A stretch of DNA of 64,000 bases, taken from positions 62,001 to 126,000 of the forward strand of contig CAJPFG010000018.1 in NCBI GenBank assembly GCA_905339235.1, given 5' to 3'. Within the stretch, counting starts at the first letter, position 1, and every line of letters begins with the position of its first letter. This DNA is from Phycisphaerales bacterium (lineage in GTDB: Bacteria; Planctomycetota; Phycisphaerae; Phycisphaerales; UBA1924). The position numbers were made by a program, and so were the translations under genes. Under the pieces are notes generated by a model that worked only from the letters and a program-made list of their open reading frames with translations, ran no database searches and was not told the origin of the DNA. Below are positions 39,382 through 49,054 of this stretch, in pieces.

Positions 39382-40608
39382 TTGGACGAGTTTGTTCCGG
39401 TTGTCGTGATTCCGACGTTCAACCACGGCGGCTGCGTGGTGGATGTGGCGTCGCGTGTGGCGCTGCTGGGGCTGCGGGTGATTGTCGTGGACGATGGATC
39501 GACGGATGGGACGGCGGAGGCGGTGCGGGAGTGGATCGAACGCGGCGGGGAGCGGGCCGAGATCGTTCGCCACGATCGCAATCGCGGGAAGGCGGCGGCG
39601 CTGCGGACGGGGTTTGCGCGAGCGGCGGAACTCGGGGCGTCGCACGTCGTGACGATCGACTCGGATGGGCAACTCGACCCGGAAGACATTCCCCGGCTTC
39701 TCGAAGTGAGCCGGGCGTCGCCGGGGGCGCTGGTGCTGGGGCGGCGGCCGGAGGTGATCAAGGGGTGCCCGGCGCGGTGCGTGGTGGGAAGGCGCAACAC
39801 CAGTCTGGCGATCCTCGCGCAGACCGGGGTGAGGCTTTCGGATACGCAGTGCGGGCTGCGGGTGTATCCGGTTTCGCTGAGCCGGGGCGTGCGGTGCGGT
39901 TCGTCGCGGTACGCCTTCGAGGCGGAGATCATCACCCGCGCGTGTTGGGCGGGGTTTGAGGTGCGCGAGGTGCCGGTGAACTGCAGGTACTTCGCGGGGG
40001 AGGGGCGAGTCAGTCACTGGCGGCCGTGGCGAGATTCGTGGCGGCAGGCGGGGCTGCACGTGCGGCTCACGCTGGAGGCGTTGCTGCCGTGGGGAAAGTC
40101 GCCGCGGCCTGGGGAGGAGCGCGGCCGGGGTTGGAAGCGGCTGCTGGCGTGGCTGAATCCGCTGCGGTCGATCCGCGAGATCCGGCGGCAGAGCATCGGC
40201 GACCTGGAGTTGGGCTGCGGGCTGGGGATCGGGGTGTTGATCGGGACGCTGCCGTTCTACGGGTTTCACACGGCGATGAGCCTGTACGCCGCGTGGCGAT
40301 TGCACCTGCATCCGGCGGCGGTGGTGCTGGGATCGCAGATTTCAGCGCCGCCGGTGGGGATCGCGCTCGCGGTCGCCTCGATCACGGTGGGGCACGTGCT
40401 GCTGCACGGTTCGCTGCCGGATCGCCCGATCGACCCGGGGACCTCGATGTTCTGGGAGACGCCGCTGGTGTGGTTCCTGGAGTGGCTGGCGGGGAGTGTC
40501 GTGGTGGGCGTGTCGCTGGGGCTGCTGGCGTATGTCGTGGGGGTTTCCATCGGGCGCGTGATGCGGGTTGTGGCGGAGTTTCGCGCTCGCTCGGCCCGGG
40601 CGAGGTAG
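39382..40608 (+). CDS. GT2 glycosyltransferase fused to DUF2062
   Basis: A 408-residue fusion. Residues 1-about 225 are a family 2 glycosyltransferase (VVVIPTFNHGGCVVDV, VDDGSTDGT, DSDGQLDPEDI with the DxD, then CGLRVYPVS). Residues about 255-400 are a DUF2062 domain with three hydrophobic segments (GIGVLIGTLPFYGFHTAMSLYAAW, SQISAPPVGIALAVASITVG, GSVVVGVSLGLLAYVVGV). The same pairing occurs in aryl-polyene clusters, where the enzyme may decorate the pigment or a lipid anchor. TTG 39382 has GGAGGAA seven bases upstream. It is convergent with the pigment operon, ending 15 bp from it. Confidence 0.85.
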   Translation: MDEFVPVVVIPTFNHGGCVVDVASRVALLGLRVIVVDDGSTDGTAEAVREWIERGGERAEIVRHDRNRGKAAALRTGFARAAELGASHVVTIDSDGQLDPEDIPRLLEVSRASPGALVLGRRPEVIKGCPARCVVGRRNTSLAILAQTGVRLSDTQCGLRVYPVSLSRGVRCGSSRYAFEAEIITRACWAGFEVREVPVNCRYFAGEGRVSHWRPWRDSWRQAGLHVRLTLEALLPWGKSPRPGEERGRGWKRLLAWLNPLRSIREIRRQSIGDLELGCGLGIGVLIGTLPFYGFHTAMSLYAAWRLHLHPAAVVLGSQISAPPVGIALAVASITVGHVLLHGSLPDRPIDPGTSMFWETPLVWFLEWLAGSVVVGVSLGLLAYVVGVSIGRVMRVVAEFRARSARAR

Positions 40609-40623
40609 GCTTTCGAACGAACG

Positions 40624-41343
40624 TCAGGAAATGCGCGCGATGAGATGGTCGAGGCGCTCGAACTGCAGGCCGCGGGCGAGCAGAGATTCGATCAATCCCG
40701 GGAGCGCGGCCTGAGTCGCGCCGATGGGCCGGCGGCTGGCCGGATCGCGGCCGTCGTGAAGGAGAAGGATGTCGCCGGGGACGCAGCGGCGGGCGCGGGC
40801 GATGATGGCGTCGGGGGTGGTCGCGGAACCGTCGAATCCTCGCCACGACCAGGTGACGACGCGGCAGGCGTGGCGCCGGGCGGCCTGGGCGGTGATCGGC
40901 GACTTGAAGCCCATGGGCGGGCGGAAGAGCGCGGGGGTCTGGCCGGTGATGAGACGGATGACGTCCTGGGTTCGGGAGATCTGGGAGTTCCAGTAGTCCC
41001 GGGCGCGGAACATGCCGGTGCGGTGGTGGTCGAAGGTGTGATTGCCGATGAGATGGCCTTCGTCGAAGGCACGCCGGACGAGGGCGGGGTGCCGCTGGGC
41101 GTAGCGCCCGATGACGAAAAAGGCCGCGGGGACTCGAAAGGAAGCGAGGACGGAGAGCACGGTGTCGGTGGCGCCGGGCCAAGGGCCGTCGTCGAAGGTG
41201 AGAGCGATTCTGGGCTGGTCTGGCGGGCCGTGAGCGACGAGTGGGCCGAGGAGAGTGCTTCGGGGCCAGAAGAGGGCATAGGCCGCGACGGCCCCGGCGC
41301 CGAGCGCCGCGGCGGCTGCGAGGGTTTGCGGCCAAGGCGTCAC
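40624..41343 (-). CDS. Polysaccharide deacetylase-like (CE4) protein
   Basis: A 239-residue protein with an N-terminal membrane anchor (TLAAAAALGAGAVAAYALFW) and a NodB/CE4 domain: TFDDGPWPG contains the catalytic Asp and metal-binding Asp, GNHTFDHH the metal-binding His pair, and RPPMGF the conserved Arg. CE4 enzymes remove N- or O-acetyl groups from glycans. GTG 41343 follows AGAGG; an in-frame GTG at 41442 is possible. It lies 167 bp after the phosphodiesterase and is probably the last gene of the pigment operon, although the larger gap could hold its own promoter. Confidence 0.85.
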   Translation of the reverse strand: MTPWPQTLAAAAALGAGAVAAYALFWPRSTLLGPLVAHGPPDQPRIALTFDDGPWPGATDTVLSVLASFRVPAAFFVIGRYAQRHPALVRRAFDEGHLIGNHTFDHHRTGMFRARDYWNSQISRTQDVIRLITGQTPALFRPPMGFKSPITAQAARRHACRVVTWSWRGFDGSATTPDAIIARARRCVPGDILLLHDGRDPASRRPIGATQAALPGLIESLLARGLQFERLDHLIARIS

Positions 41344-41510
41344 GAGTACCTCTGTCGTTCGTTCATCACGATGGCTCCTTCGCCCGTCTCGTGGGGGGTT
41401 GAGGGTGAGGTTTGGAGCGGGAGAGGGGCCAGGCTCGGTCACGTACGCGTCAAGACGACTTTAGCCTTTGGCGCACTCCCACCCCAGCCAAACAGCAGGT
41501 GTGTTTTCCT

Positions 41511-42986
41511 CTATGGCTTGCGATCCGGAGAAAAGGTGGGCTCGACGATGGGAAGGACTTCGGCGGAGCGCATGGGACGGGTGGCGCGGCCGGTCATGGT
41601 CATCACGAAGGTGGCGCTGTCTTTCTGATCGAATCCGCCGTGGGTCGAGGCCATGGTGATGAACCACTCCATTGACGCCAGCCCGGCGTAGCAGCCCGGC
41701 GCGGTGGTGATCATGACGTCGGGCGTGTTGACGGCGAGGCCGTGGAAGGCCTCCCAAAGGCGGGCGGGCGCGTCGGGCCAGTGGTGATCGACGGTGGCGT
41801 CGAACCAGTCGCGATCGGACGCGAATCCGTCGGCGTCGAGTTTGCCTGCGGCGCGGAGGGTGTCGATGACTGGCTGGTATCCGAGGACATCGGCGTCGAT
41901 GGGCGTGTATTTCAGACGGGCGTCGAGAAGATCGACGCGGGCGCGGCCGGCGCGGCTCTGCACGATGACGTGATCCTGCTCGAGGTACATGGCGAGTTCG
42001 ACTTCGGGATTCGAGACGAGGGCGCCGGCGACCTGCGCGGGTTGGCGGGTGTGGACGCCGGCGTAGTTGACCAGGCCGTCGAGTTCGACCACGGCGGCAT
42101 TGTCGGAGGCGAGGGTCGTGGAGGGGTAGAACCCGGCGTGTCGGAGCAGGGACGGGAGGTCGATGCGCCGGCCGCGCTGCAGCCGGTGGCCGTGGTCGGC
42201 CATTACCGTGATCTTCACCGCGCCCCGCCGGGAGTGGAGGATGCTGAGGCAGAGTTGCTCGAGGCCGTCGAGCACTTCCTGGAGCCCTTGCGCGCCGTGC
42301 TTGCTGAGCATTCCGGCGGTGCTGGCGAGGTAGACGATTGAGACGCGGTCGGGGCTGCGTTCGAAGGCTTGGCGGGCGCGCTCGAGTTCGACGCGGAACC
42401 AGGATCGCGGCTCGAGGAACGAGAGGCCGTTCTCCCAGTAGCGCAGGCGGTAATGGAGGCGCTGTTCCCACGGGTTCTCCGCGCCGCCGGCGCGCTGGGA
42501 GATGCGGTTGGTGATCGTGCCGCGCTCGCGGTCGAAGTATTGATTGATCATCCCGCCAAGAGGCGGGGCGTGGAGGATCCGGCTGAAGATCACGCCGCTC
42601 ATCGTGGGGAATGGAGGGATCACCTTGCGCGGCGGGTCGAACCAGGTCCATCGGGCCTGCTCGTATCGGTCGGCGAGTTCCTGGTAGGGGATCGAGTCGA
42701 GCAGGATGATGAGGTGAGGCACGTCCTCGTTCGCGTAATCGGAGAGGCGGTACACCCGATCGTCGGAGCCGTCGCGGTTGTCGTCGTAGCCAAGGACATC
42801 GAATCGCCCGTCGGGGCCGGTGCGGACGCTGAACTCCGCGATCCCGTCGTGATCGGCGTCGAAGGCGATGAGGTGCTCGGTTCGTTCGAGGGGACTTTGG
42901 GGGAAGGCCAGAGACGGGCCGCGTGCCGTGCAGGCGGGCAGTGCGGCGAGGGCCAGGACGAGCACGATGAGCGTCGTGCGGATCAC
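41511..42986 (-). CDS. Lipoprotein of the alkaline phosphatase/phosphodiesterase superfamily
   Basis: A 491-residue predicted lipoprotein (LVLALAALPAC lipobox). It carries the metal-site motifs of type I phosphodiesterases/alkaline phosphatases: HLIILLDSIPY (first Asp), PFPTMSGVIF (nucleophile Thr or Ser) and VMADHGHRL (Asp-His). An acidic DxDxDG-like segment near the N-terminus (DADHDGIAEF, DDNRDGSDD) may bind Ca2+. Its GTG start overlaps the MMPL stop by 4 nt, so it is translated with the pigment operon. The likely task is hydrolysing a phosphodiester or phosphate on an envelope-located intermediate; the substrate is unknown. Confidence 0.85.
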   Translation of the reverse strand: MIRTTLIVLVLALAALPACTARGPSLAFPQSPLERTEHLIAFDADHDGIAEFSVRTGPDGRFDVLGYDDNRDGSDDRVYRLSDYANEDVPHLIILLDSIPYQELADRYEQARWTWFDPPRKVIPPFPTMSGVIFSRILHAPPLGGMINQYFDRERGTITNRISQRAGGAENPWEQRLHYRLRYWENGLSFLEPRSWFRVELERARQAFERSPDRVSIVYLASTAGMLSKHGAQGLQEVLDGLEQLCLSILHSRRGAVKITVMADHGHRLQRGRRIDLPSLLRHAGFYPSTTLASDNAAVVELDGLVNYAGVHTRQPAQVAGALVSNPEVELAMYLEQDHVIVQSRAGRARVDLLDARLKYTPIDADVLGYQPVIDTLRAAGKLDADGFASDRDWFDATVDHHWPDAPARLWEAFHGLAVNTPDVMITTAPGCYAGLASMEWFITMASTHGGFDQKDSATFVMTMTGRATRPMRSAEVLPIVEPTFSPDRKP

Positions 42987-45526
42987 GGGGCGGCCTTTCG
43001 TTCGCGAGAGCGTCTGAGGAGCATGGGTGTGACGAACGCGACGGCGCACAGGACGGAGGCGAACATACCGAGCAGGCACGCGACGCCGAGGGATCGTACC
43101 GCCGGGGTGCGGGTCCATACGAGGGTGCCGAACCCCAGGGCGGTTGTGATGGAGGTGCACAGGGTGGCGTGCATGGTGGGGATGAGGGCCCGGACGAGGT
43201 CCTCGCCGTTGCGAGCGGCGCGCCGGGCGGTGGAGACCAGGAAGATGCCGCTGTCCACGGCGATGCCGGCGAGCAGGGGCATGGCGATGGTGTTGACGGT
43301 GTTGAAGCGCAGGCCGAACATCGACATGACGCCGAAGATGAACAGCATGGAGAAGAGGACGGGGGCGAGGGCGAGAAGCACGTCACCCGAGCGGCGGAAG
43401 AGGCCGACGAGCCAGGCGAGGACGAGCACGAGCGAGACCGCGCTGAACCTGGCGAGGTCGCGGCGGGTGGCGTGCTCGAGGTCGGCCGAGACGACGGTGA
43501 CGCCGGTTAGCGTTGCGCCGGGAACGCCGCGGAGGAGGCTTCGCACCCCTTCGATCGCGGCGTGTCGGGCGGGGCGTTCGGAGGCGGGCGGGGAGAGCGT
43601 CACGATCACGAGGGCCTCGCGCGGGTCGGCGGCGGGATTGTCGAGGGCGTCGCGGGGAAGGAAGGCCGCGGCGACTTCCGGGTAGCGTCGCAGATCCTGA
43701 AAACCTGGAAACGCCTTGACGGTCAGCAGGGAGTTGAGGAAGTCGAGGTATGTATCGAACGCTCCGGGCTGGAACTCGCCGAGTTCCATTTCGCGGCGGA
43801 TCGAGGCGAGCATGGGAGGAGCATCGATGCGAGAGAGGGCGTCGATCCGGGCGGCGGCGTGGCGAGGATTGGGCAGCAGGTCCGCGAGCCCGCGCGTGGA
43901 GCGGACGCCGGCGTGTCGCGACTCGGGAGATCGCAGCGCGTTTCGCACGTCGTGGCAGAGTTCGATCAGCGAGGCACCGGACGAGGCTCGCACGTGCACC
44001 AGGAGGCTCTCTCCCACGCCGCTGAATCGCTCGCGCACGTGCTTTCCGGTCTCCAGCGGGGGGTTGGGCTGGGGGTGCATCACCGAGGGATCGACCTCCA
44101 GGGCCGGAACCAGGCCGGGCGTGATCGCGATCATGACCAGCGAAAAGGCGGGAAGCAGGAGCGAGCCGAAAATGACCGCGTTGGGCCGGCGCGCGATGGC
44201 CCGGGCGCACCACGCCACGGCGCGATGGCTGGGCGAGGGCTTGGGGCTCGGGTGAAGATAACGCAGGAGGGAAGGAAGAACGAGGTAAACGCTGCCGACG
44301 GAGCCGGCCAGGCCCAGGCACCCGAGGATCGCAAAGTCCCGAAGCATCCGCACTTCGCCCAGCGCGACGACGCCGAACCCGAAGACGGTGGTGATGAACA
44401 CGGCGAGCGTCGGGACCACGAGTTCGCGCGCGGTACGGACCGAGGCGTCCGAGGATGAAGCGCCGCATGCGGTAAGCGCGTGGTGGTGGGTGTGGAAGTG
44501 GATGGCATAGTCCACGCCCAGTCCCGCGAGCATGGCGGCGAGCACGGCTGTGAGCGGGGTGAGGGTTCCGATGCAGAACGCGTAGAACCCGAAGGCGGTG
44601 ATGATGCCGATGCCGGCGGTGAGCACGAGCAGGATGGCGGTGAAAGGGTTGCGGTAGGCGAGCACGAAGAACACGAGGAGGAGGGCGATGGAGGAGAGGG
44701 TGCTGGAGATGGCGTCGGCGCGAATCGCGGAGGCGGAAGTGGCCGCGACGGCGTAACCCCCGCCCAGTTCGACGCGCAGATCGCCGGGCTGGGCCTCATC
44801 GGCGAGGCGCCGGGCGCAGGAGGAGAGGGCCTTGGAGAACTCGAGGTCGTTCACGGGGCGGAGGCCGGCGACGCGGATGAGCAGGGCGCCGCCGTCGTCG
44901 GAGAACCAGCCGCTGGGTTGGGAGGGGCCCGCATCGACGATCCGGCCGCGCACGAAGTCGCGCAGGCGGAGTGGATCCTTGACAAGTTCCCGCGCGAGTG
45001 AACCGGCCCCGGGCCCGGGCGCGGCGAGCATGGCCTCGTTCTGCTGCATCTGGGCGCGCACTTCGGCGGGTTCGAGCCGGTGCAGGAAGGCCTCGAGCGC
45101 GTCGTCGTCGAGGTAAGCGGAGCCGTGGGTGAAGACGACCTCGCGGAAGTAGGCCTCGAAGGCGAGATTGGGCTTGAAGCGAACCGATTCGATCAGGGTT
45201 TGCGCGATGGGGTCGGAAGCGGCGCGCGAAGCGAATCGCTCCGCGAACGCGGTGATCGCGGATTGGGCCTCCGCGAGGGCGGCGCCGTCGGGCGCGGAGA
45301 CGAGCACGAGCAGGTCTTCGGCGGTGTGGAAGTGGTCGGCGATGCGGGCGAGGGAGTTGGCGGCGGGGTTGCTGCCGCCGAGCATGCCGGCAAGAGTGGC
45401 GTCCACGCGGGCGGACATGAGGCCCAGGACGCCCAAGGACGTTGCGAGAACGGCGCCGAGGAGCGTGAGCCTCGGATGGCGAAGCGTGAAGGCGATCAGG
45501 CCGGCGGCGCGGTCCGCTGGGTTCAC
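42983..45526 (-). CDS. MMPL/RND-family exporter
   Basis: An 847-residue transporter with the duplicated MMPL plan. Membrane helix 1 (LTLLGAVLATSLGVLGLM) is followed by a periplasmic loop of about 200 residues, a block of helices (ISSTLSSIALLLVFFVLAYRNPFTAILLVLTAGIG; GLGVDYAIHFHTHHHAL), then the second half with a second large loop and the final block (SLVLVLAWLVGLF; MPLLAGIAVDSGIFLVST). The GxDYxIH motif is the proton-relay region. In aryl-polyene and xanthomonadin clusters the homologous exporter moves the polyene lipid to the outer membrane. GTG 45526 overlaps the lipoprotein stop. Confidence 0.92.
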   Translation of the reverse strand: MNPADRAAGLIAFTLRHPRLTLLGAVLATSLGVLGLMSARVDATLAGMLGGSNPAANSLARIADHFHTAEDLLVLVSAPDGAALAEAQSAITAFAERFASRAASDPIAQTLIESVRFKPNLAFEAYFREVVFTHGSAYLDDDALEAFLHRLEPAEVRAQMQQNEAMLAAPGPGAGSLARELVKDPLRLRDFVRGRIVDAGPSQPSGWFSDDGGALLIRVAGLRPVNDLEFSKALSSCARRLADEAQPGDLRVELGGGYAVAATSASAIRADAISSTLSSIALLLVFFVLAYRNPFTAILLVLTAGIGIITAFGFYAFCIGTLTPLTAVLAAMLAGLGVDYAIHFHTHHHALTACGASSSDASVRTARELVVPTLAVFITTVFGFGVVALGEVRMLRDFAILGCLGLAGSVGSVYLVLPSLLRYLHPSPKPSPSHRAVAWCARAIARRPNAVIFGSLLLPAFSLVMIAITPGLVPALEVDPSVMHPQPNPPLETGKHVRERFSGVGESLLVHVRASSGASLIELCHDVRNALRSPESRHAGVRSTRGLADLLPNPRHAAARIDALSRIDAPPMLASIRREMELGEFQPGAFDTYLDFLNSLLTVKAFPGFQDLRRYPEVAAAFLPRDALDNPAADPREALVIVTLSPPASERPARHAAIEGVRSLLRGVPGATLTGVTVVSADLEHATRRDLARFSAVSLVLVLAWLVGLFRRSGDVLLALAPVLFSMLFIFGVMSMFGLRFNTVNTIAMPLLAGIAVDSGIFLVSTARRAARNGEDLVRALIPTMHATLCTSITTALGFGTLVWTRTPAVRSLGVACLLGMFASVLCAVAFVTPMLLRRSRERKAAP

Positions 45527-46269
45527 GGGTATCTGACCGCCTTGCCGGGCGGCGAAAACGCGGCGGGGCTGAGTTCGGTGTTGAGTTCCACGTCCGTGAA
45601 TCGAAGGGTGAAAGAGCCCCGAGGGCTGCGAACTTCAACCCGCATCGGCCATGCAATGCCTCCGACCATCTGGTAGCGGTCGAGCGCGATGGTTGTGGCG
45701 GACTCCGGATCGGTCGCTGTGATCGTCCTCGCGGTGAGGGTGGGGCGGTCCACGGTGCATTCCACCGGCATCTCCGCGAGCAGTCCACGGAATACGAGTT
45801 TGGCGGAAGTCGCGGAAGCGTCATCGGCGACGGCGGACTGGTAGAAGGACCCGCTGATGAGGTCGAGCACGGCACGCAGGCCCCGTGCGGCATCTTCGGG
45901 GCGCGTGCCGGGTCCGTTGGCGGAAGACTCCGCCGCAAGGACCCAGGTTTCGCCGTCCCTGAGCGTGAGGTCGATGACGGCGTGATCGAACTTCCAGCCG
46001 CGCAGGCGCAGTTGCGTCGGCGGGTTGGCAACCATGGCGGCTTCGAGGCGGGCGCCGCGGCCGTCGGGGGAGGTAAGTTCCATTGTGCCGGTGGCCTGCA
46101 CGGTGGAGACCTGCTGCTGCCGCCACGCGAGGGTGCCGAGGCTGGTGGGCGTATCCAGAGGCGGAAAACGTTGGAGCGGGGTGGTGCAGCCGGGCATCAG
46201 CGCCACGGCGATCAGGAGCATCACGATGCACCGGGAGAAGCGGGAGTTGATGTATCGGGAAGAGTTCAT
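45523..46269 (-). CDS. LolA/LolB-fold outer-membrane lipoprotein
   Basis: A 248-residue lipoprotein (LLIAVALMPGC, lipobox MPGC). The mature part has alternating beta strands typical of a LolA/LolB half-barrel (LRLRGWKFDHAVIDLTLRDGETWVLA, ALDRYQMVGGIAWPMRVEVRSPRGSFTLRFTDVELN). Pigment clusters of this type usually hold two LolA/LolB-like proteins, here this one and the gene at 53101, presumably shuttling the lipid-like product. The start overlaps the ligase stop by 4 nt. I cannot assign an exact family name. Confidence 0.75.
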   Translation of the reverse strand: MNSSRYINSRFSRCIVMLLIAVALMPGCTTPLQRFPPLDTPTSLGTLAWRQQQVSTVQATGTMELTSPDGRGARLEAAMVANPPTQLRLRGWKFDHAVIDLTLRDGETWVLAAESSANGPGTRPEDAARGLRAVLDLISGSFYQSAVADDASATSAKLVFRGLLAEMPVECTVDRPTLTARTITATDPESATTIALDRYQMVGGIAWPMRVEVRSPRGSFTLRFTDVELNTELSPAAFSPPGKAVRYP

Positions 46270-47726
46270 AGAGCGCCGAGAAGGTCGCGGAGCAGTTTTC
46301 CTGAAGCCGAGCGCGGAAGCGTCGGCACCGGCTGGTACGTTCGAGGGAGTTTGTAGGGGGCCAGGCGTGAGCGGGCGAAGGCTCGCAGGTCGGGGGCCGA
46401 GACAGCGGGGGCATCGTCCACCGGCACGTAGAGCAGGCGGAGTTTGGTGACGGTATCGGAGAGCACAAGGGGCGCCAGGGCGCAGTCGAGAATGGCGGGG
46501 TGCTGCTCGAACACGGCCTCGACCTCCGCGGGGTTGACCTTGAGGCCCCCGATATCGATGAGGTGCTTGAGGCGGCCGGTGACGTAGATGCGTCCGTGTT
46601 CGTCGAGGCGACCCAGATCGCCGGTGAGGAAATGGCCGTCCACGAGCGGGACGGGGCCGTCGAGATACTCGCACAGCATCGAGGGCGCGAGGACGGCGAG
46701 TTCGCCCTCGGAGCCGAGCGGAAGTTCGCGGGCGTGGTCGGCCGGATCGACCACTCGGAAGTGGACGCCCGGCATCGCGAACCCGACACTTGCCGGTGAG
46801 AAGCGGGGGTCGCCGGGGTTGCCAAATGTGACCGCGCCCAACTCGGTGGCGCCGTAGAGGTGGCCGAGGGTGATTCCCCAGTGTCGGCGCACGTCTTCGG
46901 AGAGCCGCGGAGGTACGGGGCTGCCGGCGGAGAAGGCGAGGCGCACACCACTCGGCCGCGCCGAACCGGAGTCTCGTGCCAGCGCCGCGAACATGAGAGG
47001 AACGCCCGGCACGACGGTCACACCGCCGTCGGCGAGATAGCGGTGCAGGGCACCGCCCTCGAAGCCGCCGGGACGGATGTGCAGAGATGCACCGGCAACG
47101 AGGGCCGCCAAGGTCAGGTCCATGCCGTAGGAGTGCGACATGGGCACGGCGGCGAGCACGCGGTCGTCGGGCGTGAGCGACGCCGCGGCGGCCAGGCTCG
47201 CGCCGTCGGCGTCCAGCGAAGGGCCGTCGCGCCGGGCGAGTTTGGGCAGGCCTGTGGTGCCGGAACTGAGCAGGATGGCGCTGCCGACGGCTCGGTCGGT
47301 CATCGCGTTTGGAGGGTCGGAGAGATCGTTCGCCAGCGAGAGGGACAGGTGCGGAAGTGTGGTGCGCGTGGCTGCGGAAACGACTGCGCGCGCGCCGCAT
47401 CGGCGCATGGCAGCCTCGGCTTCGTGCGTGGTCAGGAGCGGATGAAGGAGAAGCACTCGCAAGCCCGCAGTGAAGCCCGCGAGAAGCCACGCGACATGCT
47501 CTGGTCCGTTTTCGGCCCAGAGGGCGACGGGCGCGCCGGGCGGAAAATCGGCGGCGAGCCTGGCGGCCAGGCGCTGGACCGAATGGGCCAGGGCGCGGTA
47601 CGTCCAGGGCTGGTGCTCGCGGCCGTCATTGTCGATGACGCGCAGGGCGAGTGACCGGGGGGTGTGCTCGCTCCAATGGCGAAGCGCCGGGAGCGCGGCG
47701 GCCGGCGGGGCATTCGCGGGGCTCAT
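46266..47726 (-). CDS. Acyl-CoA/aryl-ACP ligase (ANL superfamily)
   Basis: A 486-residue AMP-forming ligase: P-loop-like motif ILLSSGTTGLPKLARR (A3), YGATELGAVTFG (A5), TGDLGRLDEHGRIYVTGR (A7-A8) and the C-terminal lysine in RSASGKLLRDL (A10). It would activate an aromatic starter acid, for example the hydroxybenzoate made by the adjacent chorismatase-like enzyme, and load it on the ACP at 54254. ATG 47726 overlaps the preceding stop by 4 nt. The aromatic substrate is inferred from context only. Confidence 0.9.
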   Translation of the reverse strand: MSPANAPPAAALPALRHWSEHTPRSLALRVIDNDGREHQPWTYRALAHSVQRLAARLAADFPPGAPVALWAENGPEHVAWLLAGFTAGLRVLLLHPLLTTHEAEAAMRRCGARAVVSAATRTTLPHLSLSLANDLSDPPNAMTDRAVGSAILLSSGTTGLPKLARRDGPSLDADGASLAAAASLTPDDRVLAAVPMSHSYGMDLTLAALVAGASLHIRPGGFEGGALHRYLADGGVTVVPGVPLMFAALARDSGSARPSGVRLAFSAGSPVPPRLSEDVRRHWGITLGHLYGATELGAVTFGNPGDPRFSPASVGFAMPGVHFRVVDPADHARELPLGSEGELAVLAPSMLCEYLDGPVPLVDGHFLTGDLGRLDEHGRIYVTGRLKHLIDIGGLKVNPAEVEAVFEQHPAILDCALAPLVLSDTVTKLRLLYVPVDDAPAVSAPDLRAFARSRLAPYKLPRTYQPVPTLPRSASGKLLRDLLGAL

Positions 47727-49054
47727 GCCGCGGCCACCGGTGCGATTCCCTCGGGGGCGTGAGCCCGTTGTCTGGGTATGGACTTGGATTCGAGCAGCGA
47801 GTACGCGTCGCGGCCCGGGACCAGGAGCGTGTGCTCGTGAATGCGCTGGAGTGCGCGGAAGAGCGCCAGCCGCCAGCGAATGGAGAACACCGGGCGTGGG
47901 AAGACGTGACCGGCCAGCGCGGAGAGCACCGCCTTGTGGACGTGCAGAGGGCCGGTGCCGTTGAGGAACATCTCGCGAAATCCGTGGCGGTAGAAGTTGC
48001 GCACCAGGCCAAAGAACGTGGATGAGGAGGACCGCACGTAGCGGCTGTACTCCGCGCGAAGCAGGAGGGAACGGGAGGGATCTCGCAGGGAAGCGGCGAG
48101 GGCGTCGGCCGCGCGGATTGCCGACATCATGCCCATGCACACGCCGGTGGAGAAGATGGGATCGACGAAGGTGGCGGCGTCGCCGACGAGGAAGTAGCCC
48201 GGGCCGGCGTACGGCTCGCAGGTGTAACTGAAATCGGCGCAGACGTCGTTGTCCTGCGGCCCGACGGCCTGCTGCATGCGTGCGTGGACGAAGGGCGTTC
48301 GCGGGATCGCCCATGAGAGCATCCGGCCCGCGGCGACGCCGGTGGACTTGCCCAGGCGATGCTCCATGACCAGGCCCACGCTGGTCTTTTCCGCGTCGAG
48401 GGGGATCATCCAGAACCAACCCTCCTGGCACATGACGATGATCGGGTGGCCGCCGAGGTCGCCGGAGCGCCGGGCGACGCCCCGGAAGTGCTGGAAGTAC
48501 GCGACGCGGCACAGGTCGGGGAGGGTTCGGCGGGTGCCGAGGTGTTTGGCGACGATGGTCGATTGGCCGCTCGCGTCTATGAGGCCGCGGCCCCGGATCG
48601 GGCCGATGGACGTGGAGAGTTCCACACCGCCGTCGTCGAGGCGGTCGATGGACTCGACGGCGCAGTCTTCGAACACGGAGGCGCCTTCTTCTCTTGCGAT
48701 GCGGAGCATGAGGGCGTCGAAAGGGGCGCGCTCGAGGTTGCAGGCGTAGGCCTCTTCGCCGCGGGGCCCGGGGGAGAACCAGAAGTCGGTGGAGTCGGTG
48801 TCCTGGGCCATGGCGAAGGACGCGCCGAACTTCGGGATGTGGGGGAGTTGCTGGACGCGTTCGAGCAGGCCCAGTTCACGAAGCAGCGCGGTCTGGCGGG
48901 GGAGGAGCGATTCGCCGATGTGGAATCGCGGGTGCGTGGCGCGTTCAACCACCGCGACGGACAATCCCGCCCGCGCCGCCCGGATCGCGGCGGTGGCCCC
49001 GGCGGGCCCGCCGCCGATGACCGCCACGTCAAAGGACTTCGGACTTGCGGTCAC
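47723..49054 (-). CDS. FAD-dependent halogenase-like enzyme
   Basis: A 443-residue flavoprotein of the flavin-dependent halogenase / geranylgeranyl-reductase superfamily. It has the FAD motif GGGPAGATAAIRAARAG, HIGESLLP, and GWFWMIPL, which fits the halogenase WxWxIP signature (about 212-219). HIPKFGASF contains a lysine where halogenases place the chlorinating Lys. GYFLVGDAATFVDPIFSTG binds FAD near residue 290. Xanthomonadin clusters include a halogenase that brominates the polyene, and this is the natural candidate. A hydroxylase is the alternative. GTG 49054 overlaps the chorismatase stop. Confidence 0.85.
   Translation of the reverse strand: MTASPKSFDVAVIGGGPAGATAAIRAARAGLSVAVVERATHPRFHIGESLLPRQTALLRELGLLERVQQLPHIPKFGASFAMAQDTDSTDFWFSPGPRGEEAYACNLERAPFDALMLRIAREEGASVFEDCAVESIDRLDDGGVELSTSIGPIRGRGLIDASGQSTIVAKHLGTRRTLPDLCRVAYFQHFRGVARRSGDLGGHPIIVMCQEGWFWMIPLDAEKTSVGLVMEHRLGKSTGVAAGRMLSWAIPRTPFVHARMQQAVGPQDNDVCADFSYTCEPYAGPGYFLVGDAATFVDPIFSTGVCMGMMSAIRAADALAASLRDPSRSLLLRAEYSRYVRSSSSTFFGLVRNFYRHGFREMFLNGTGPLHVHKAVLSALAGHVFPRPVFSIRWRLALFRALQRIHEHTLLVPGRDAYSLLESKSIPRQRAHAPEGIAPVAAA

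Noticed and set aside
41461..43386. Frame of 641 codons overlapping the phosphodiesterase and MMPL genes
   Set aside because: Out-of-frame shadow; the overlapping genes have clear lipoprotein, phosphatase and RND motifs.
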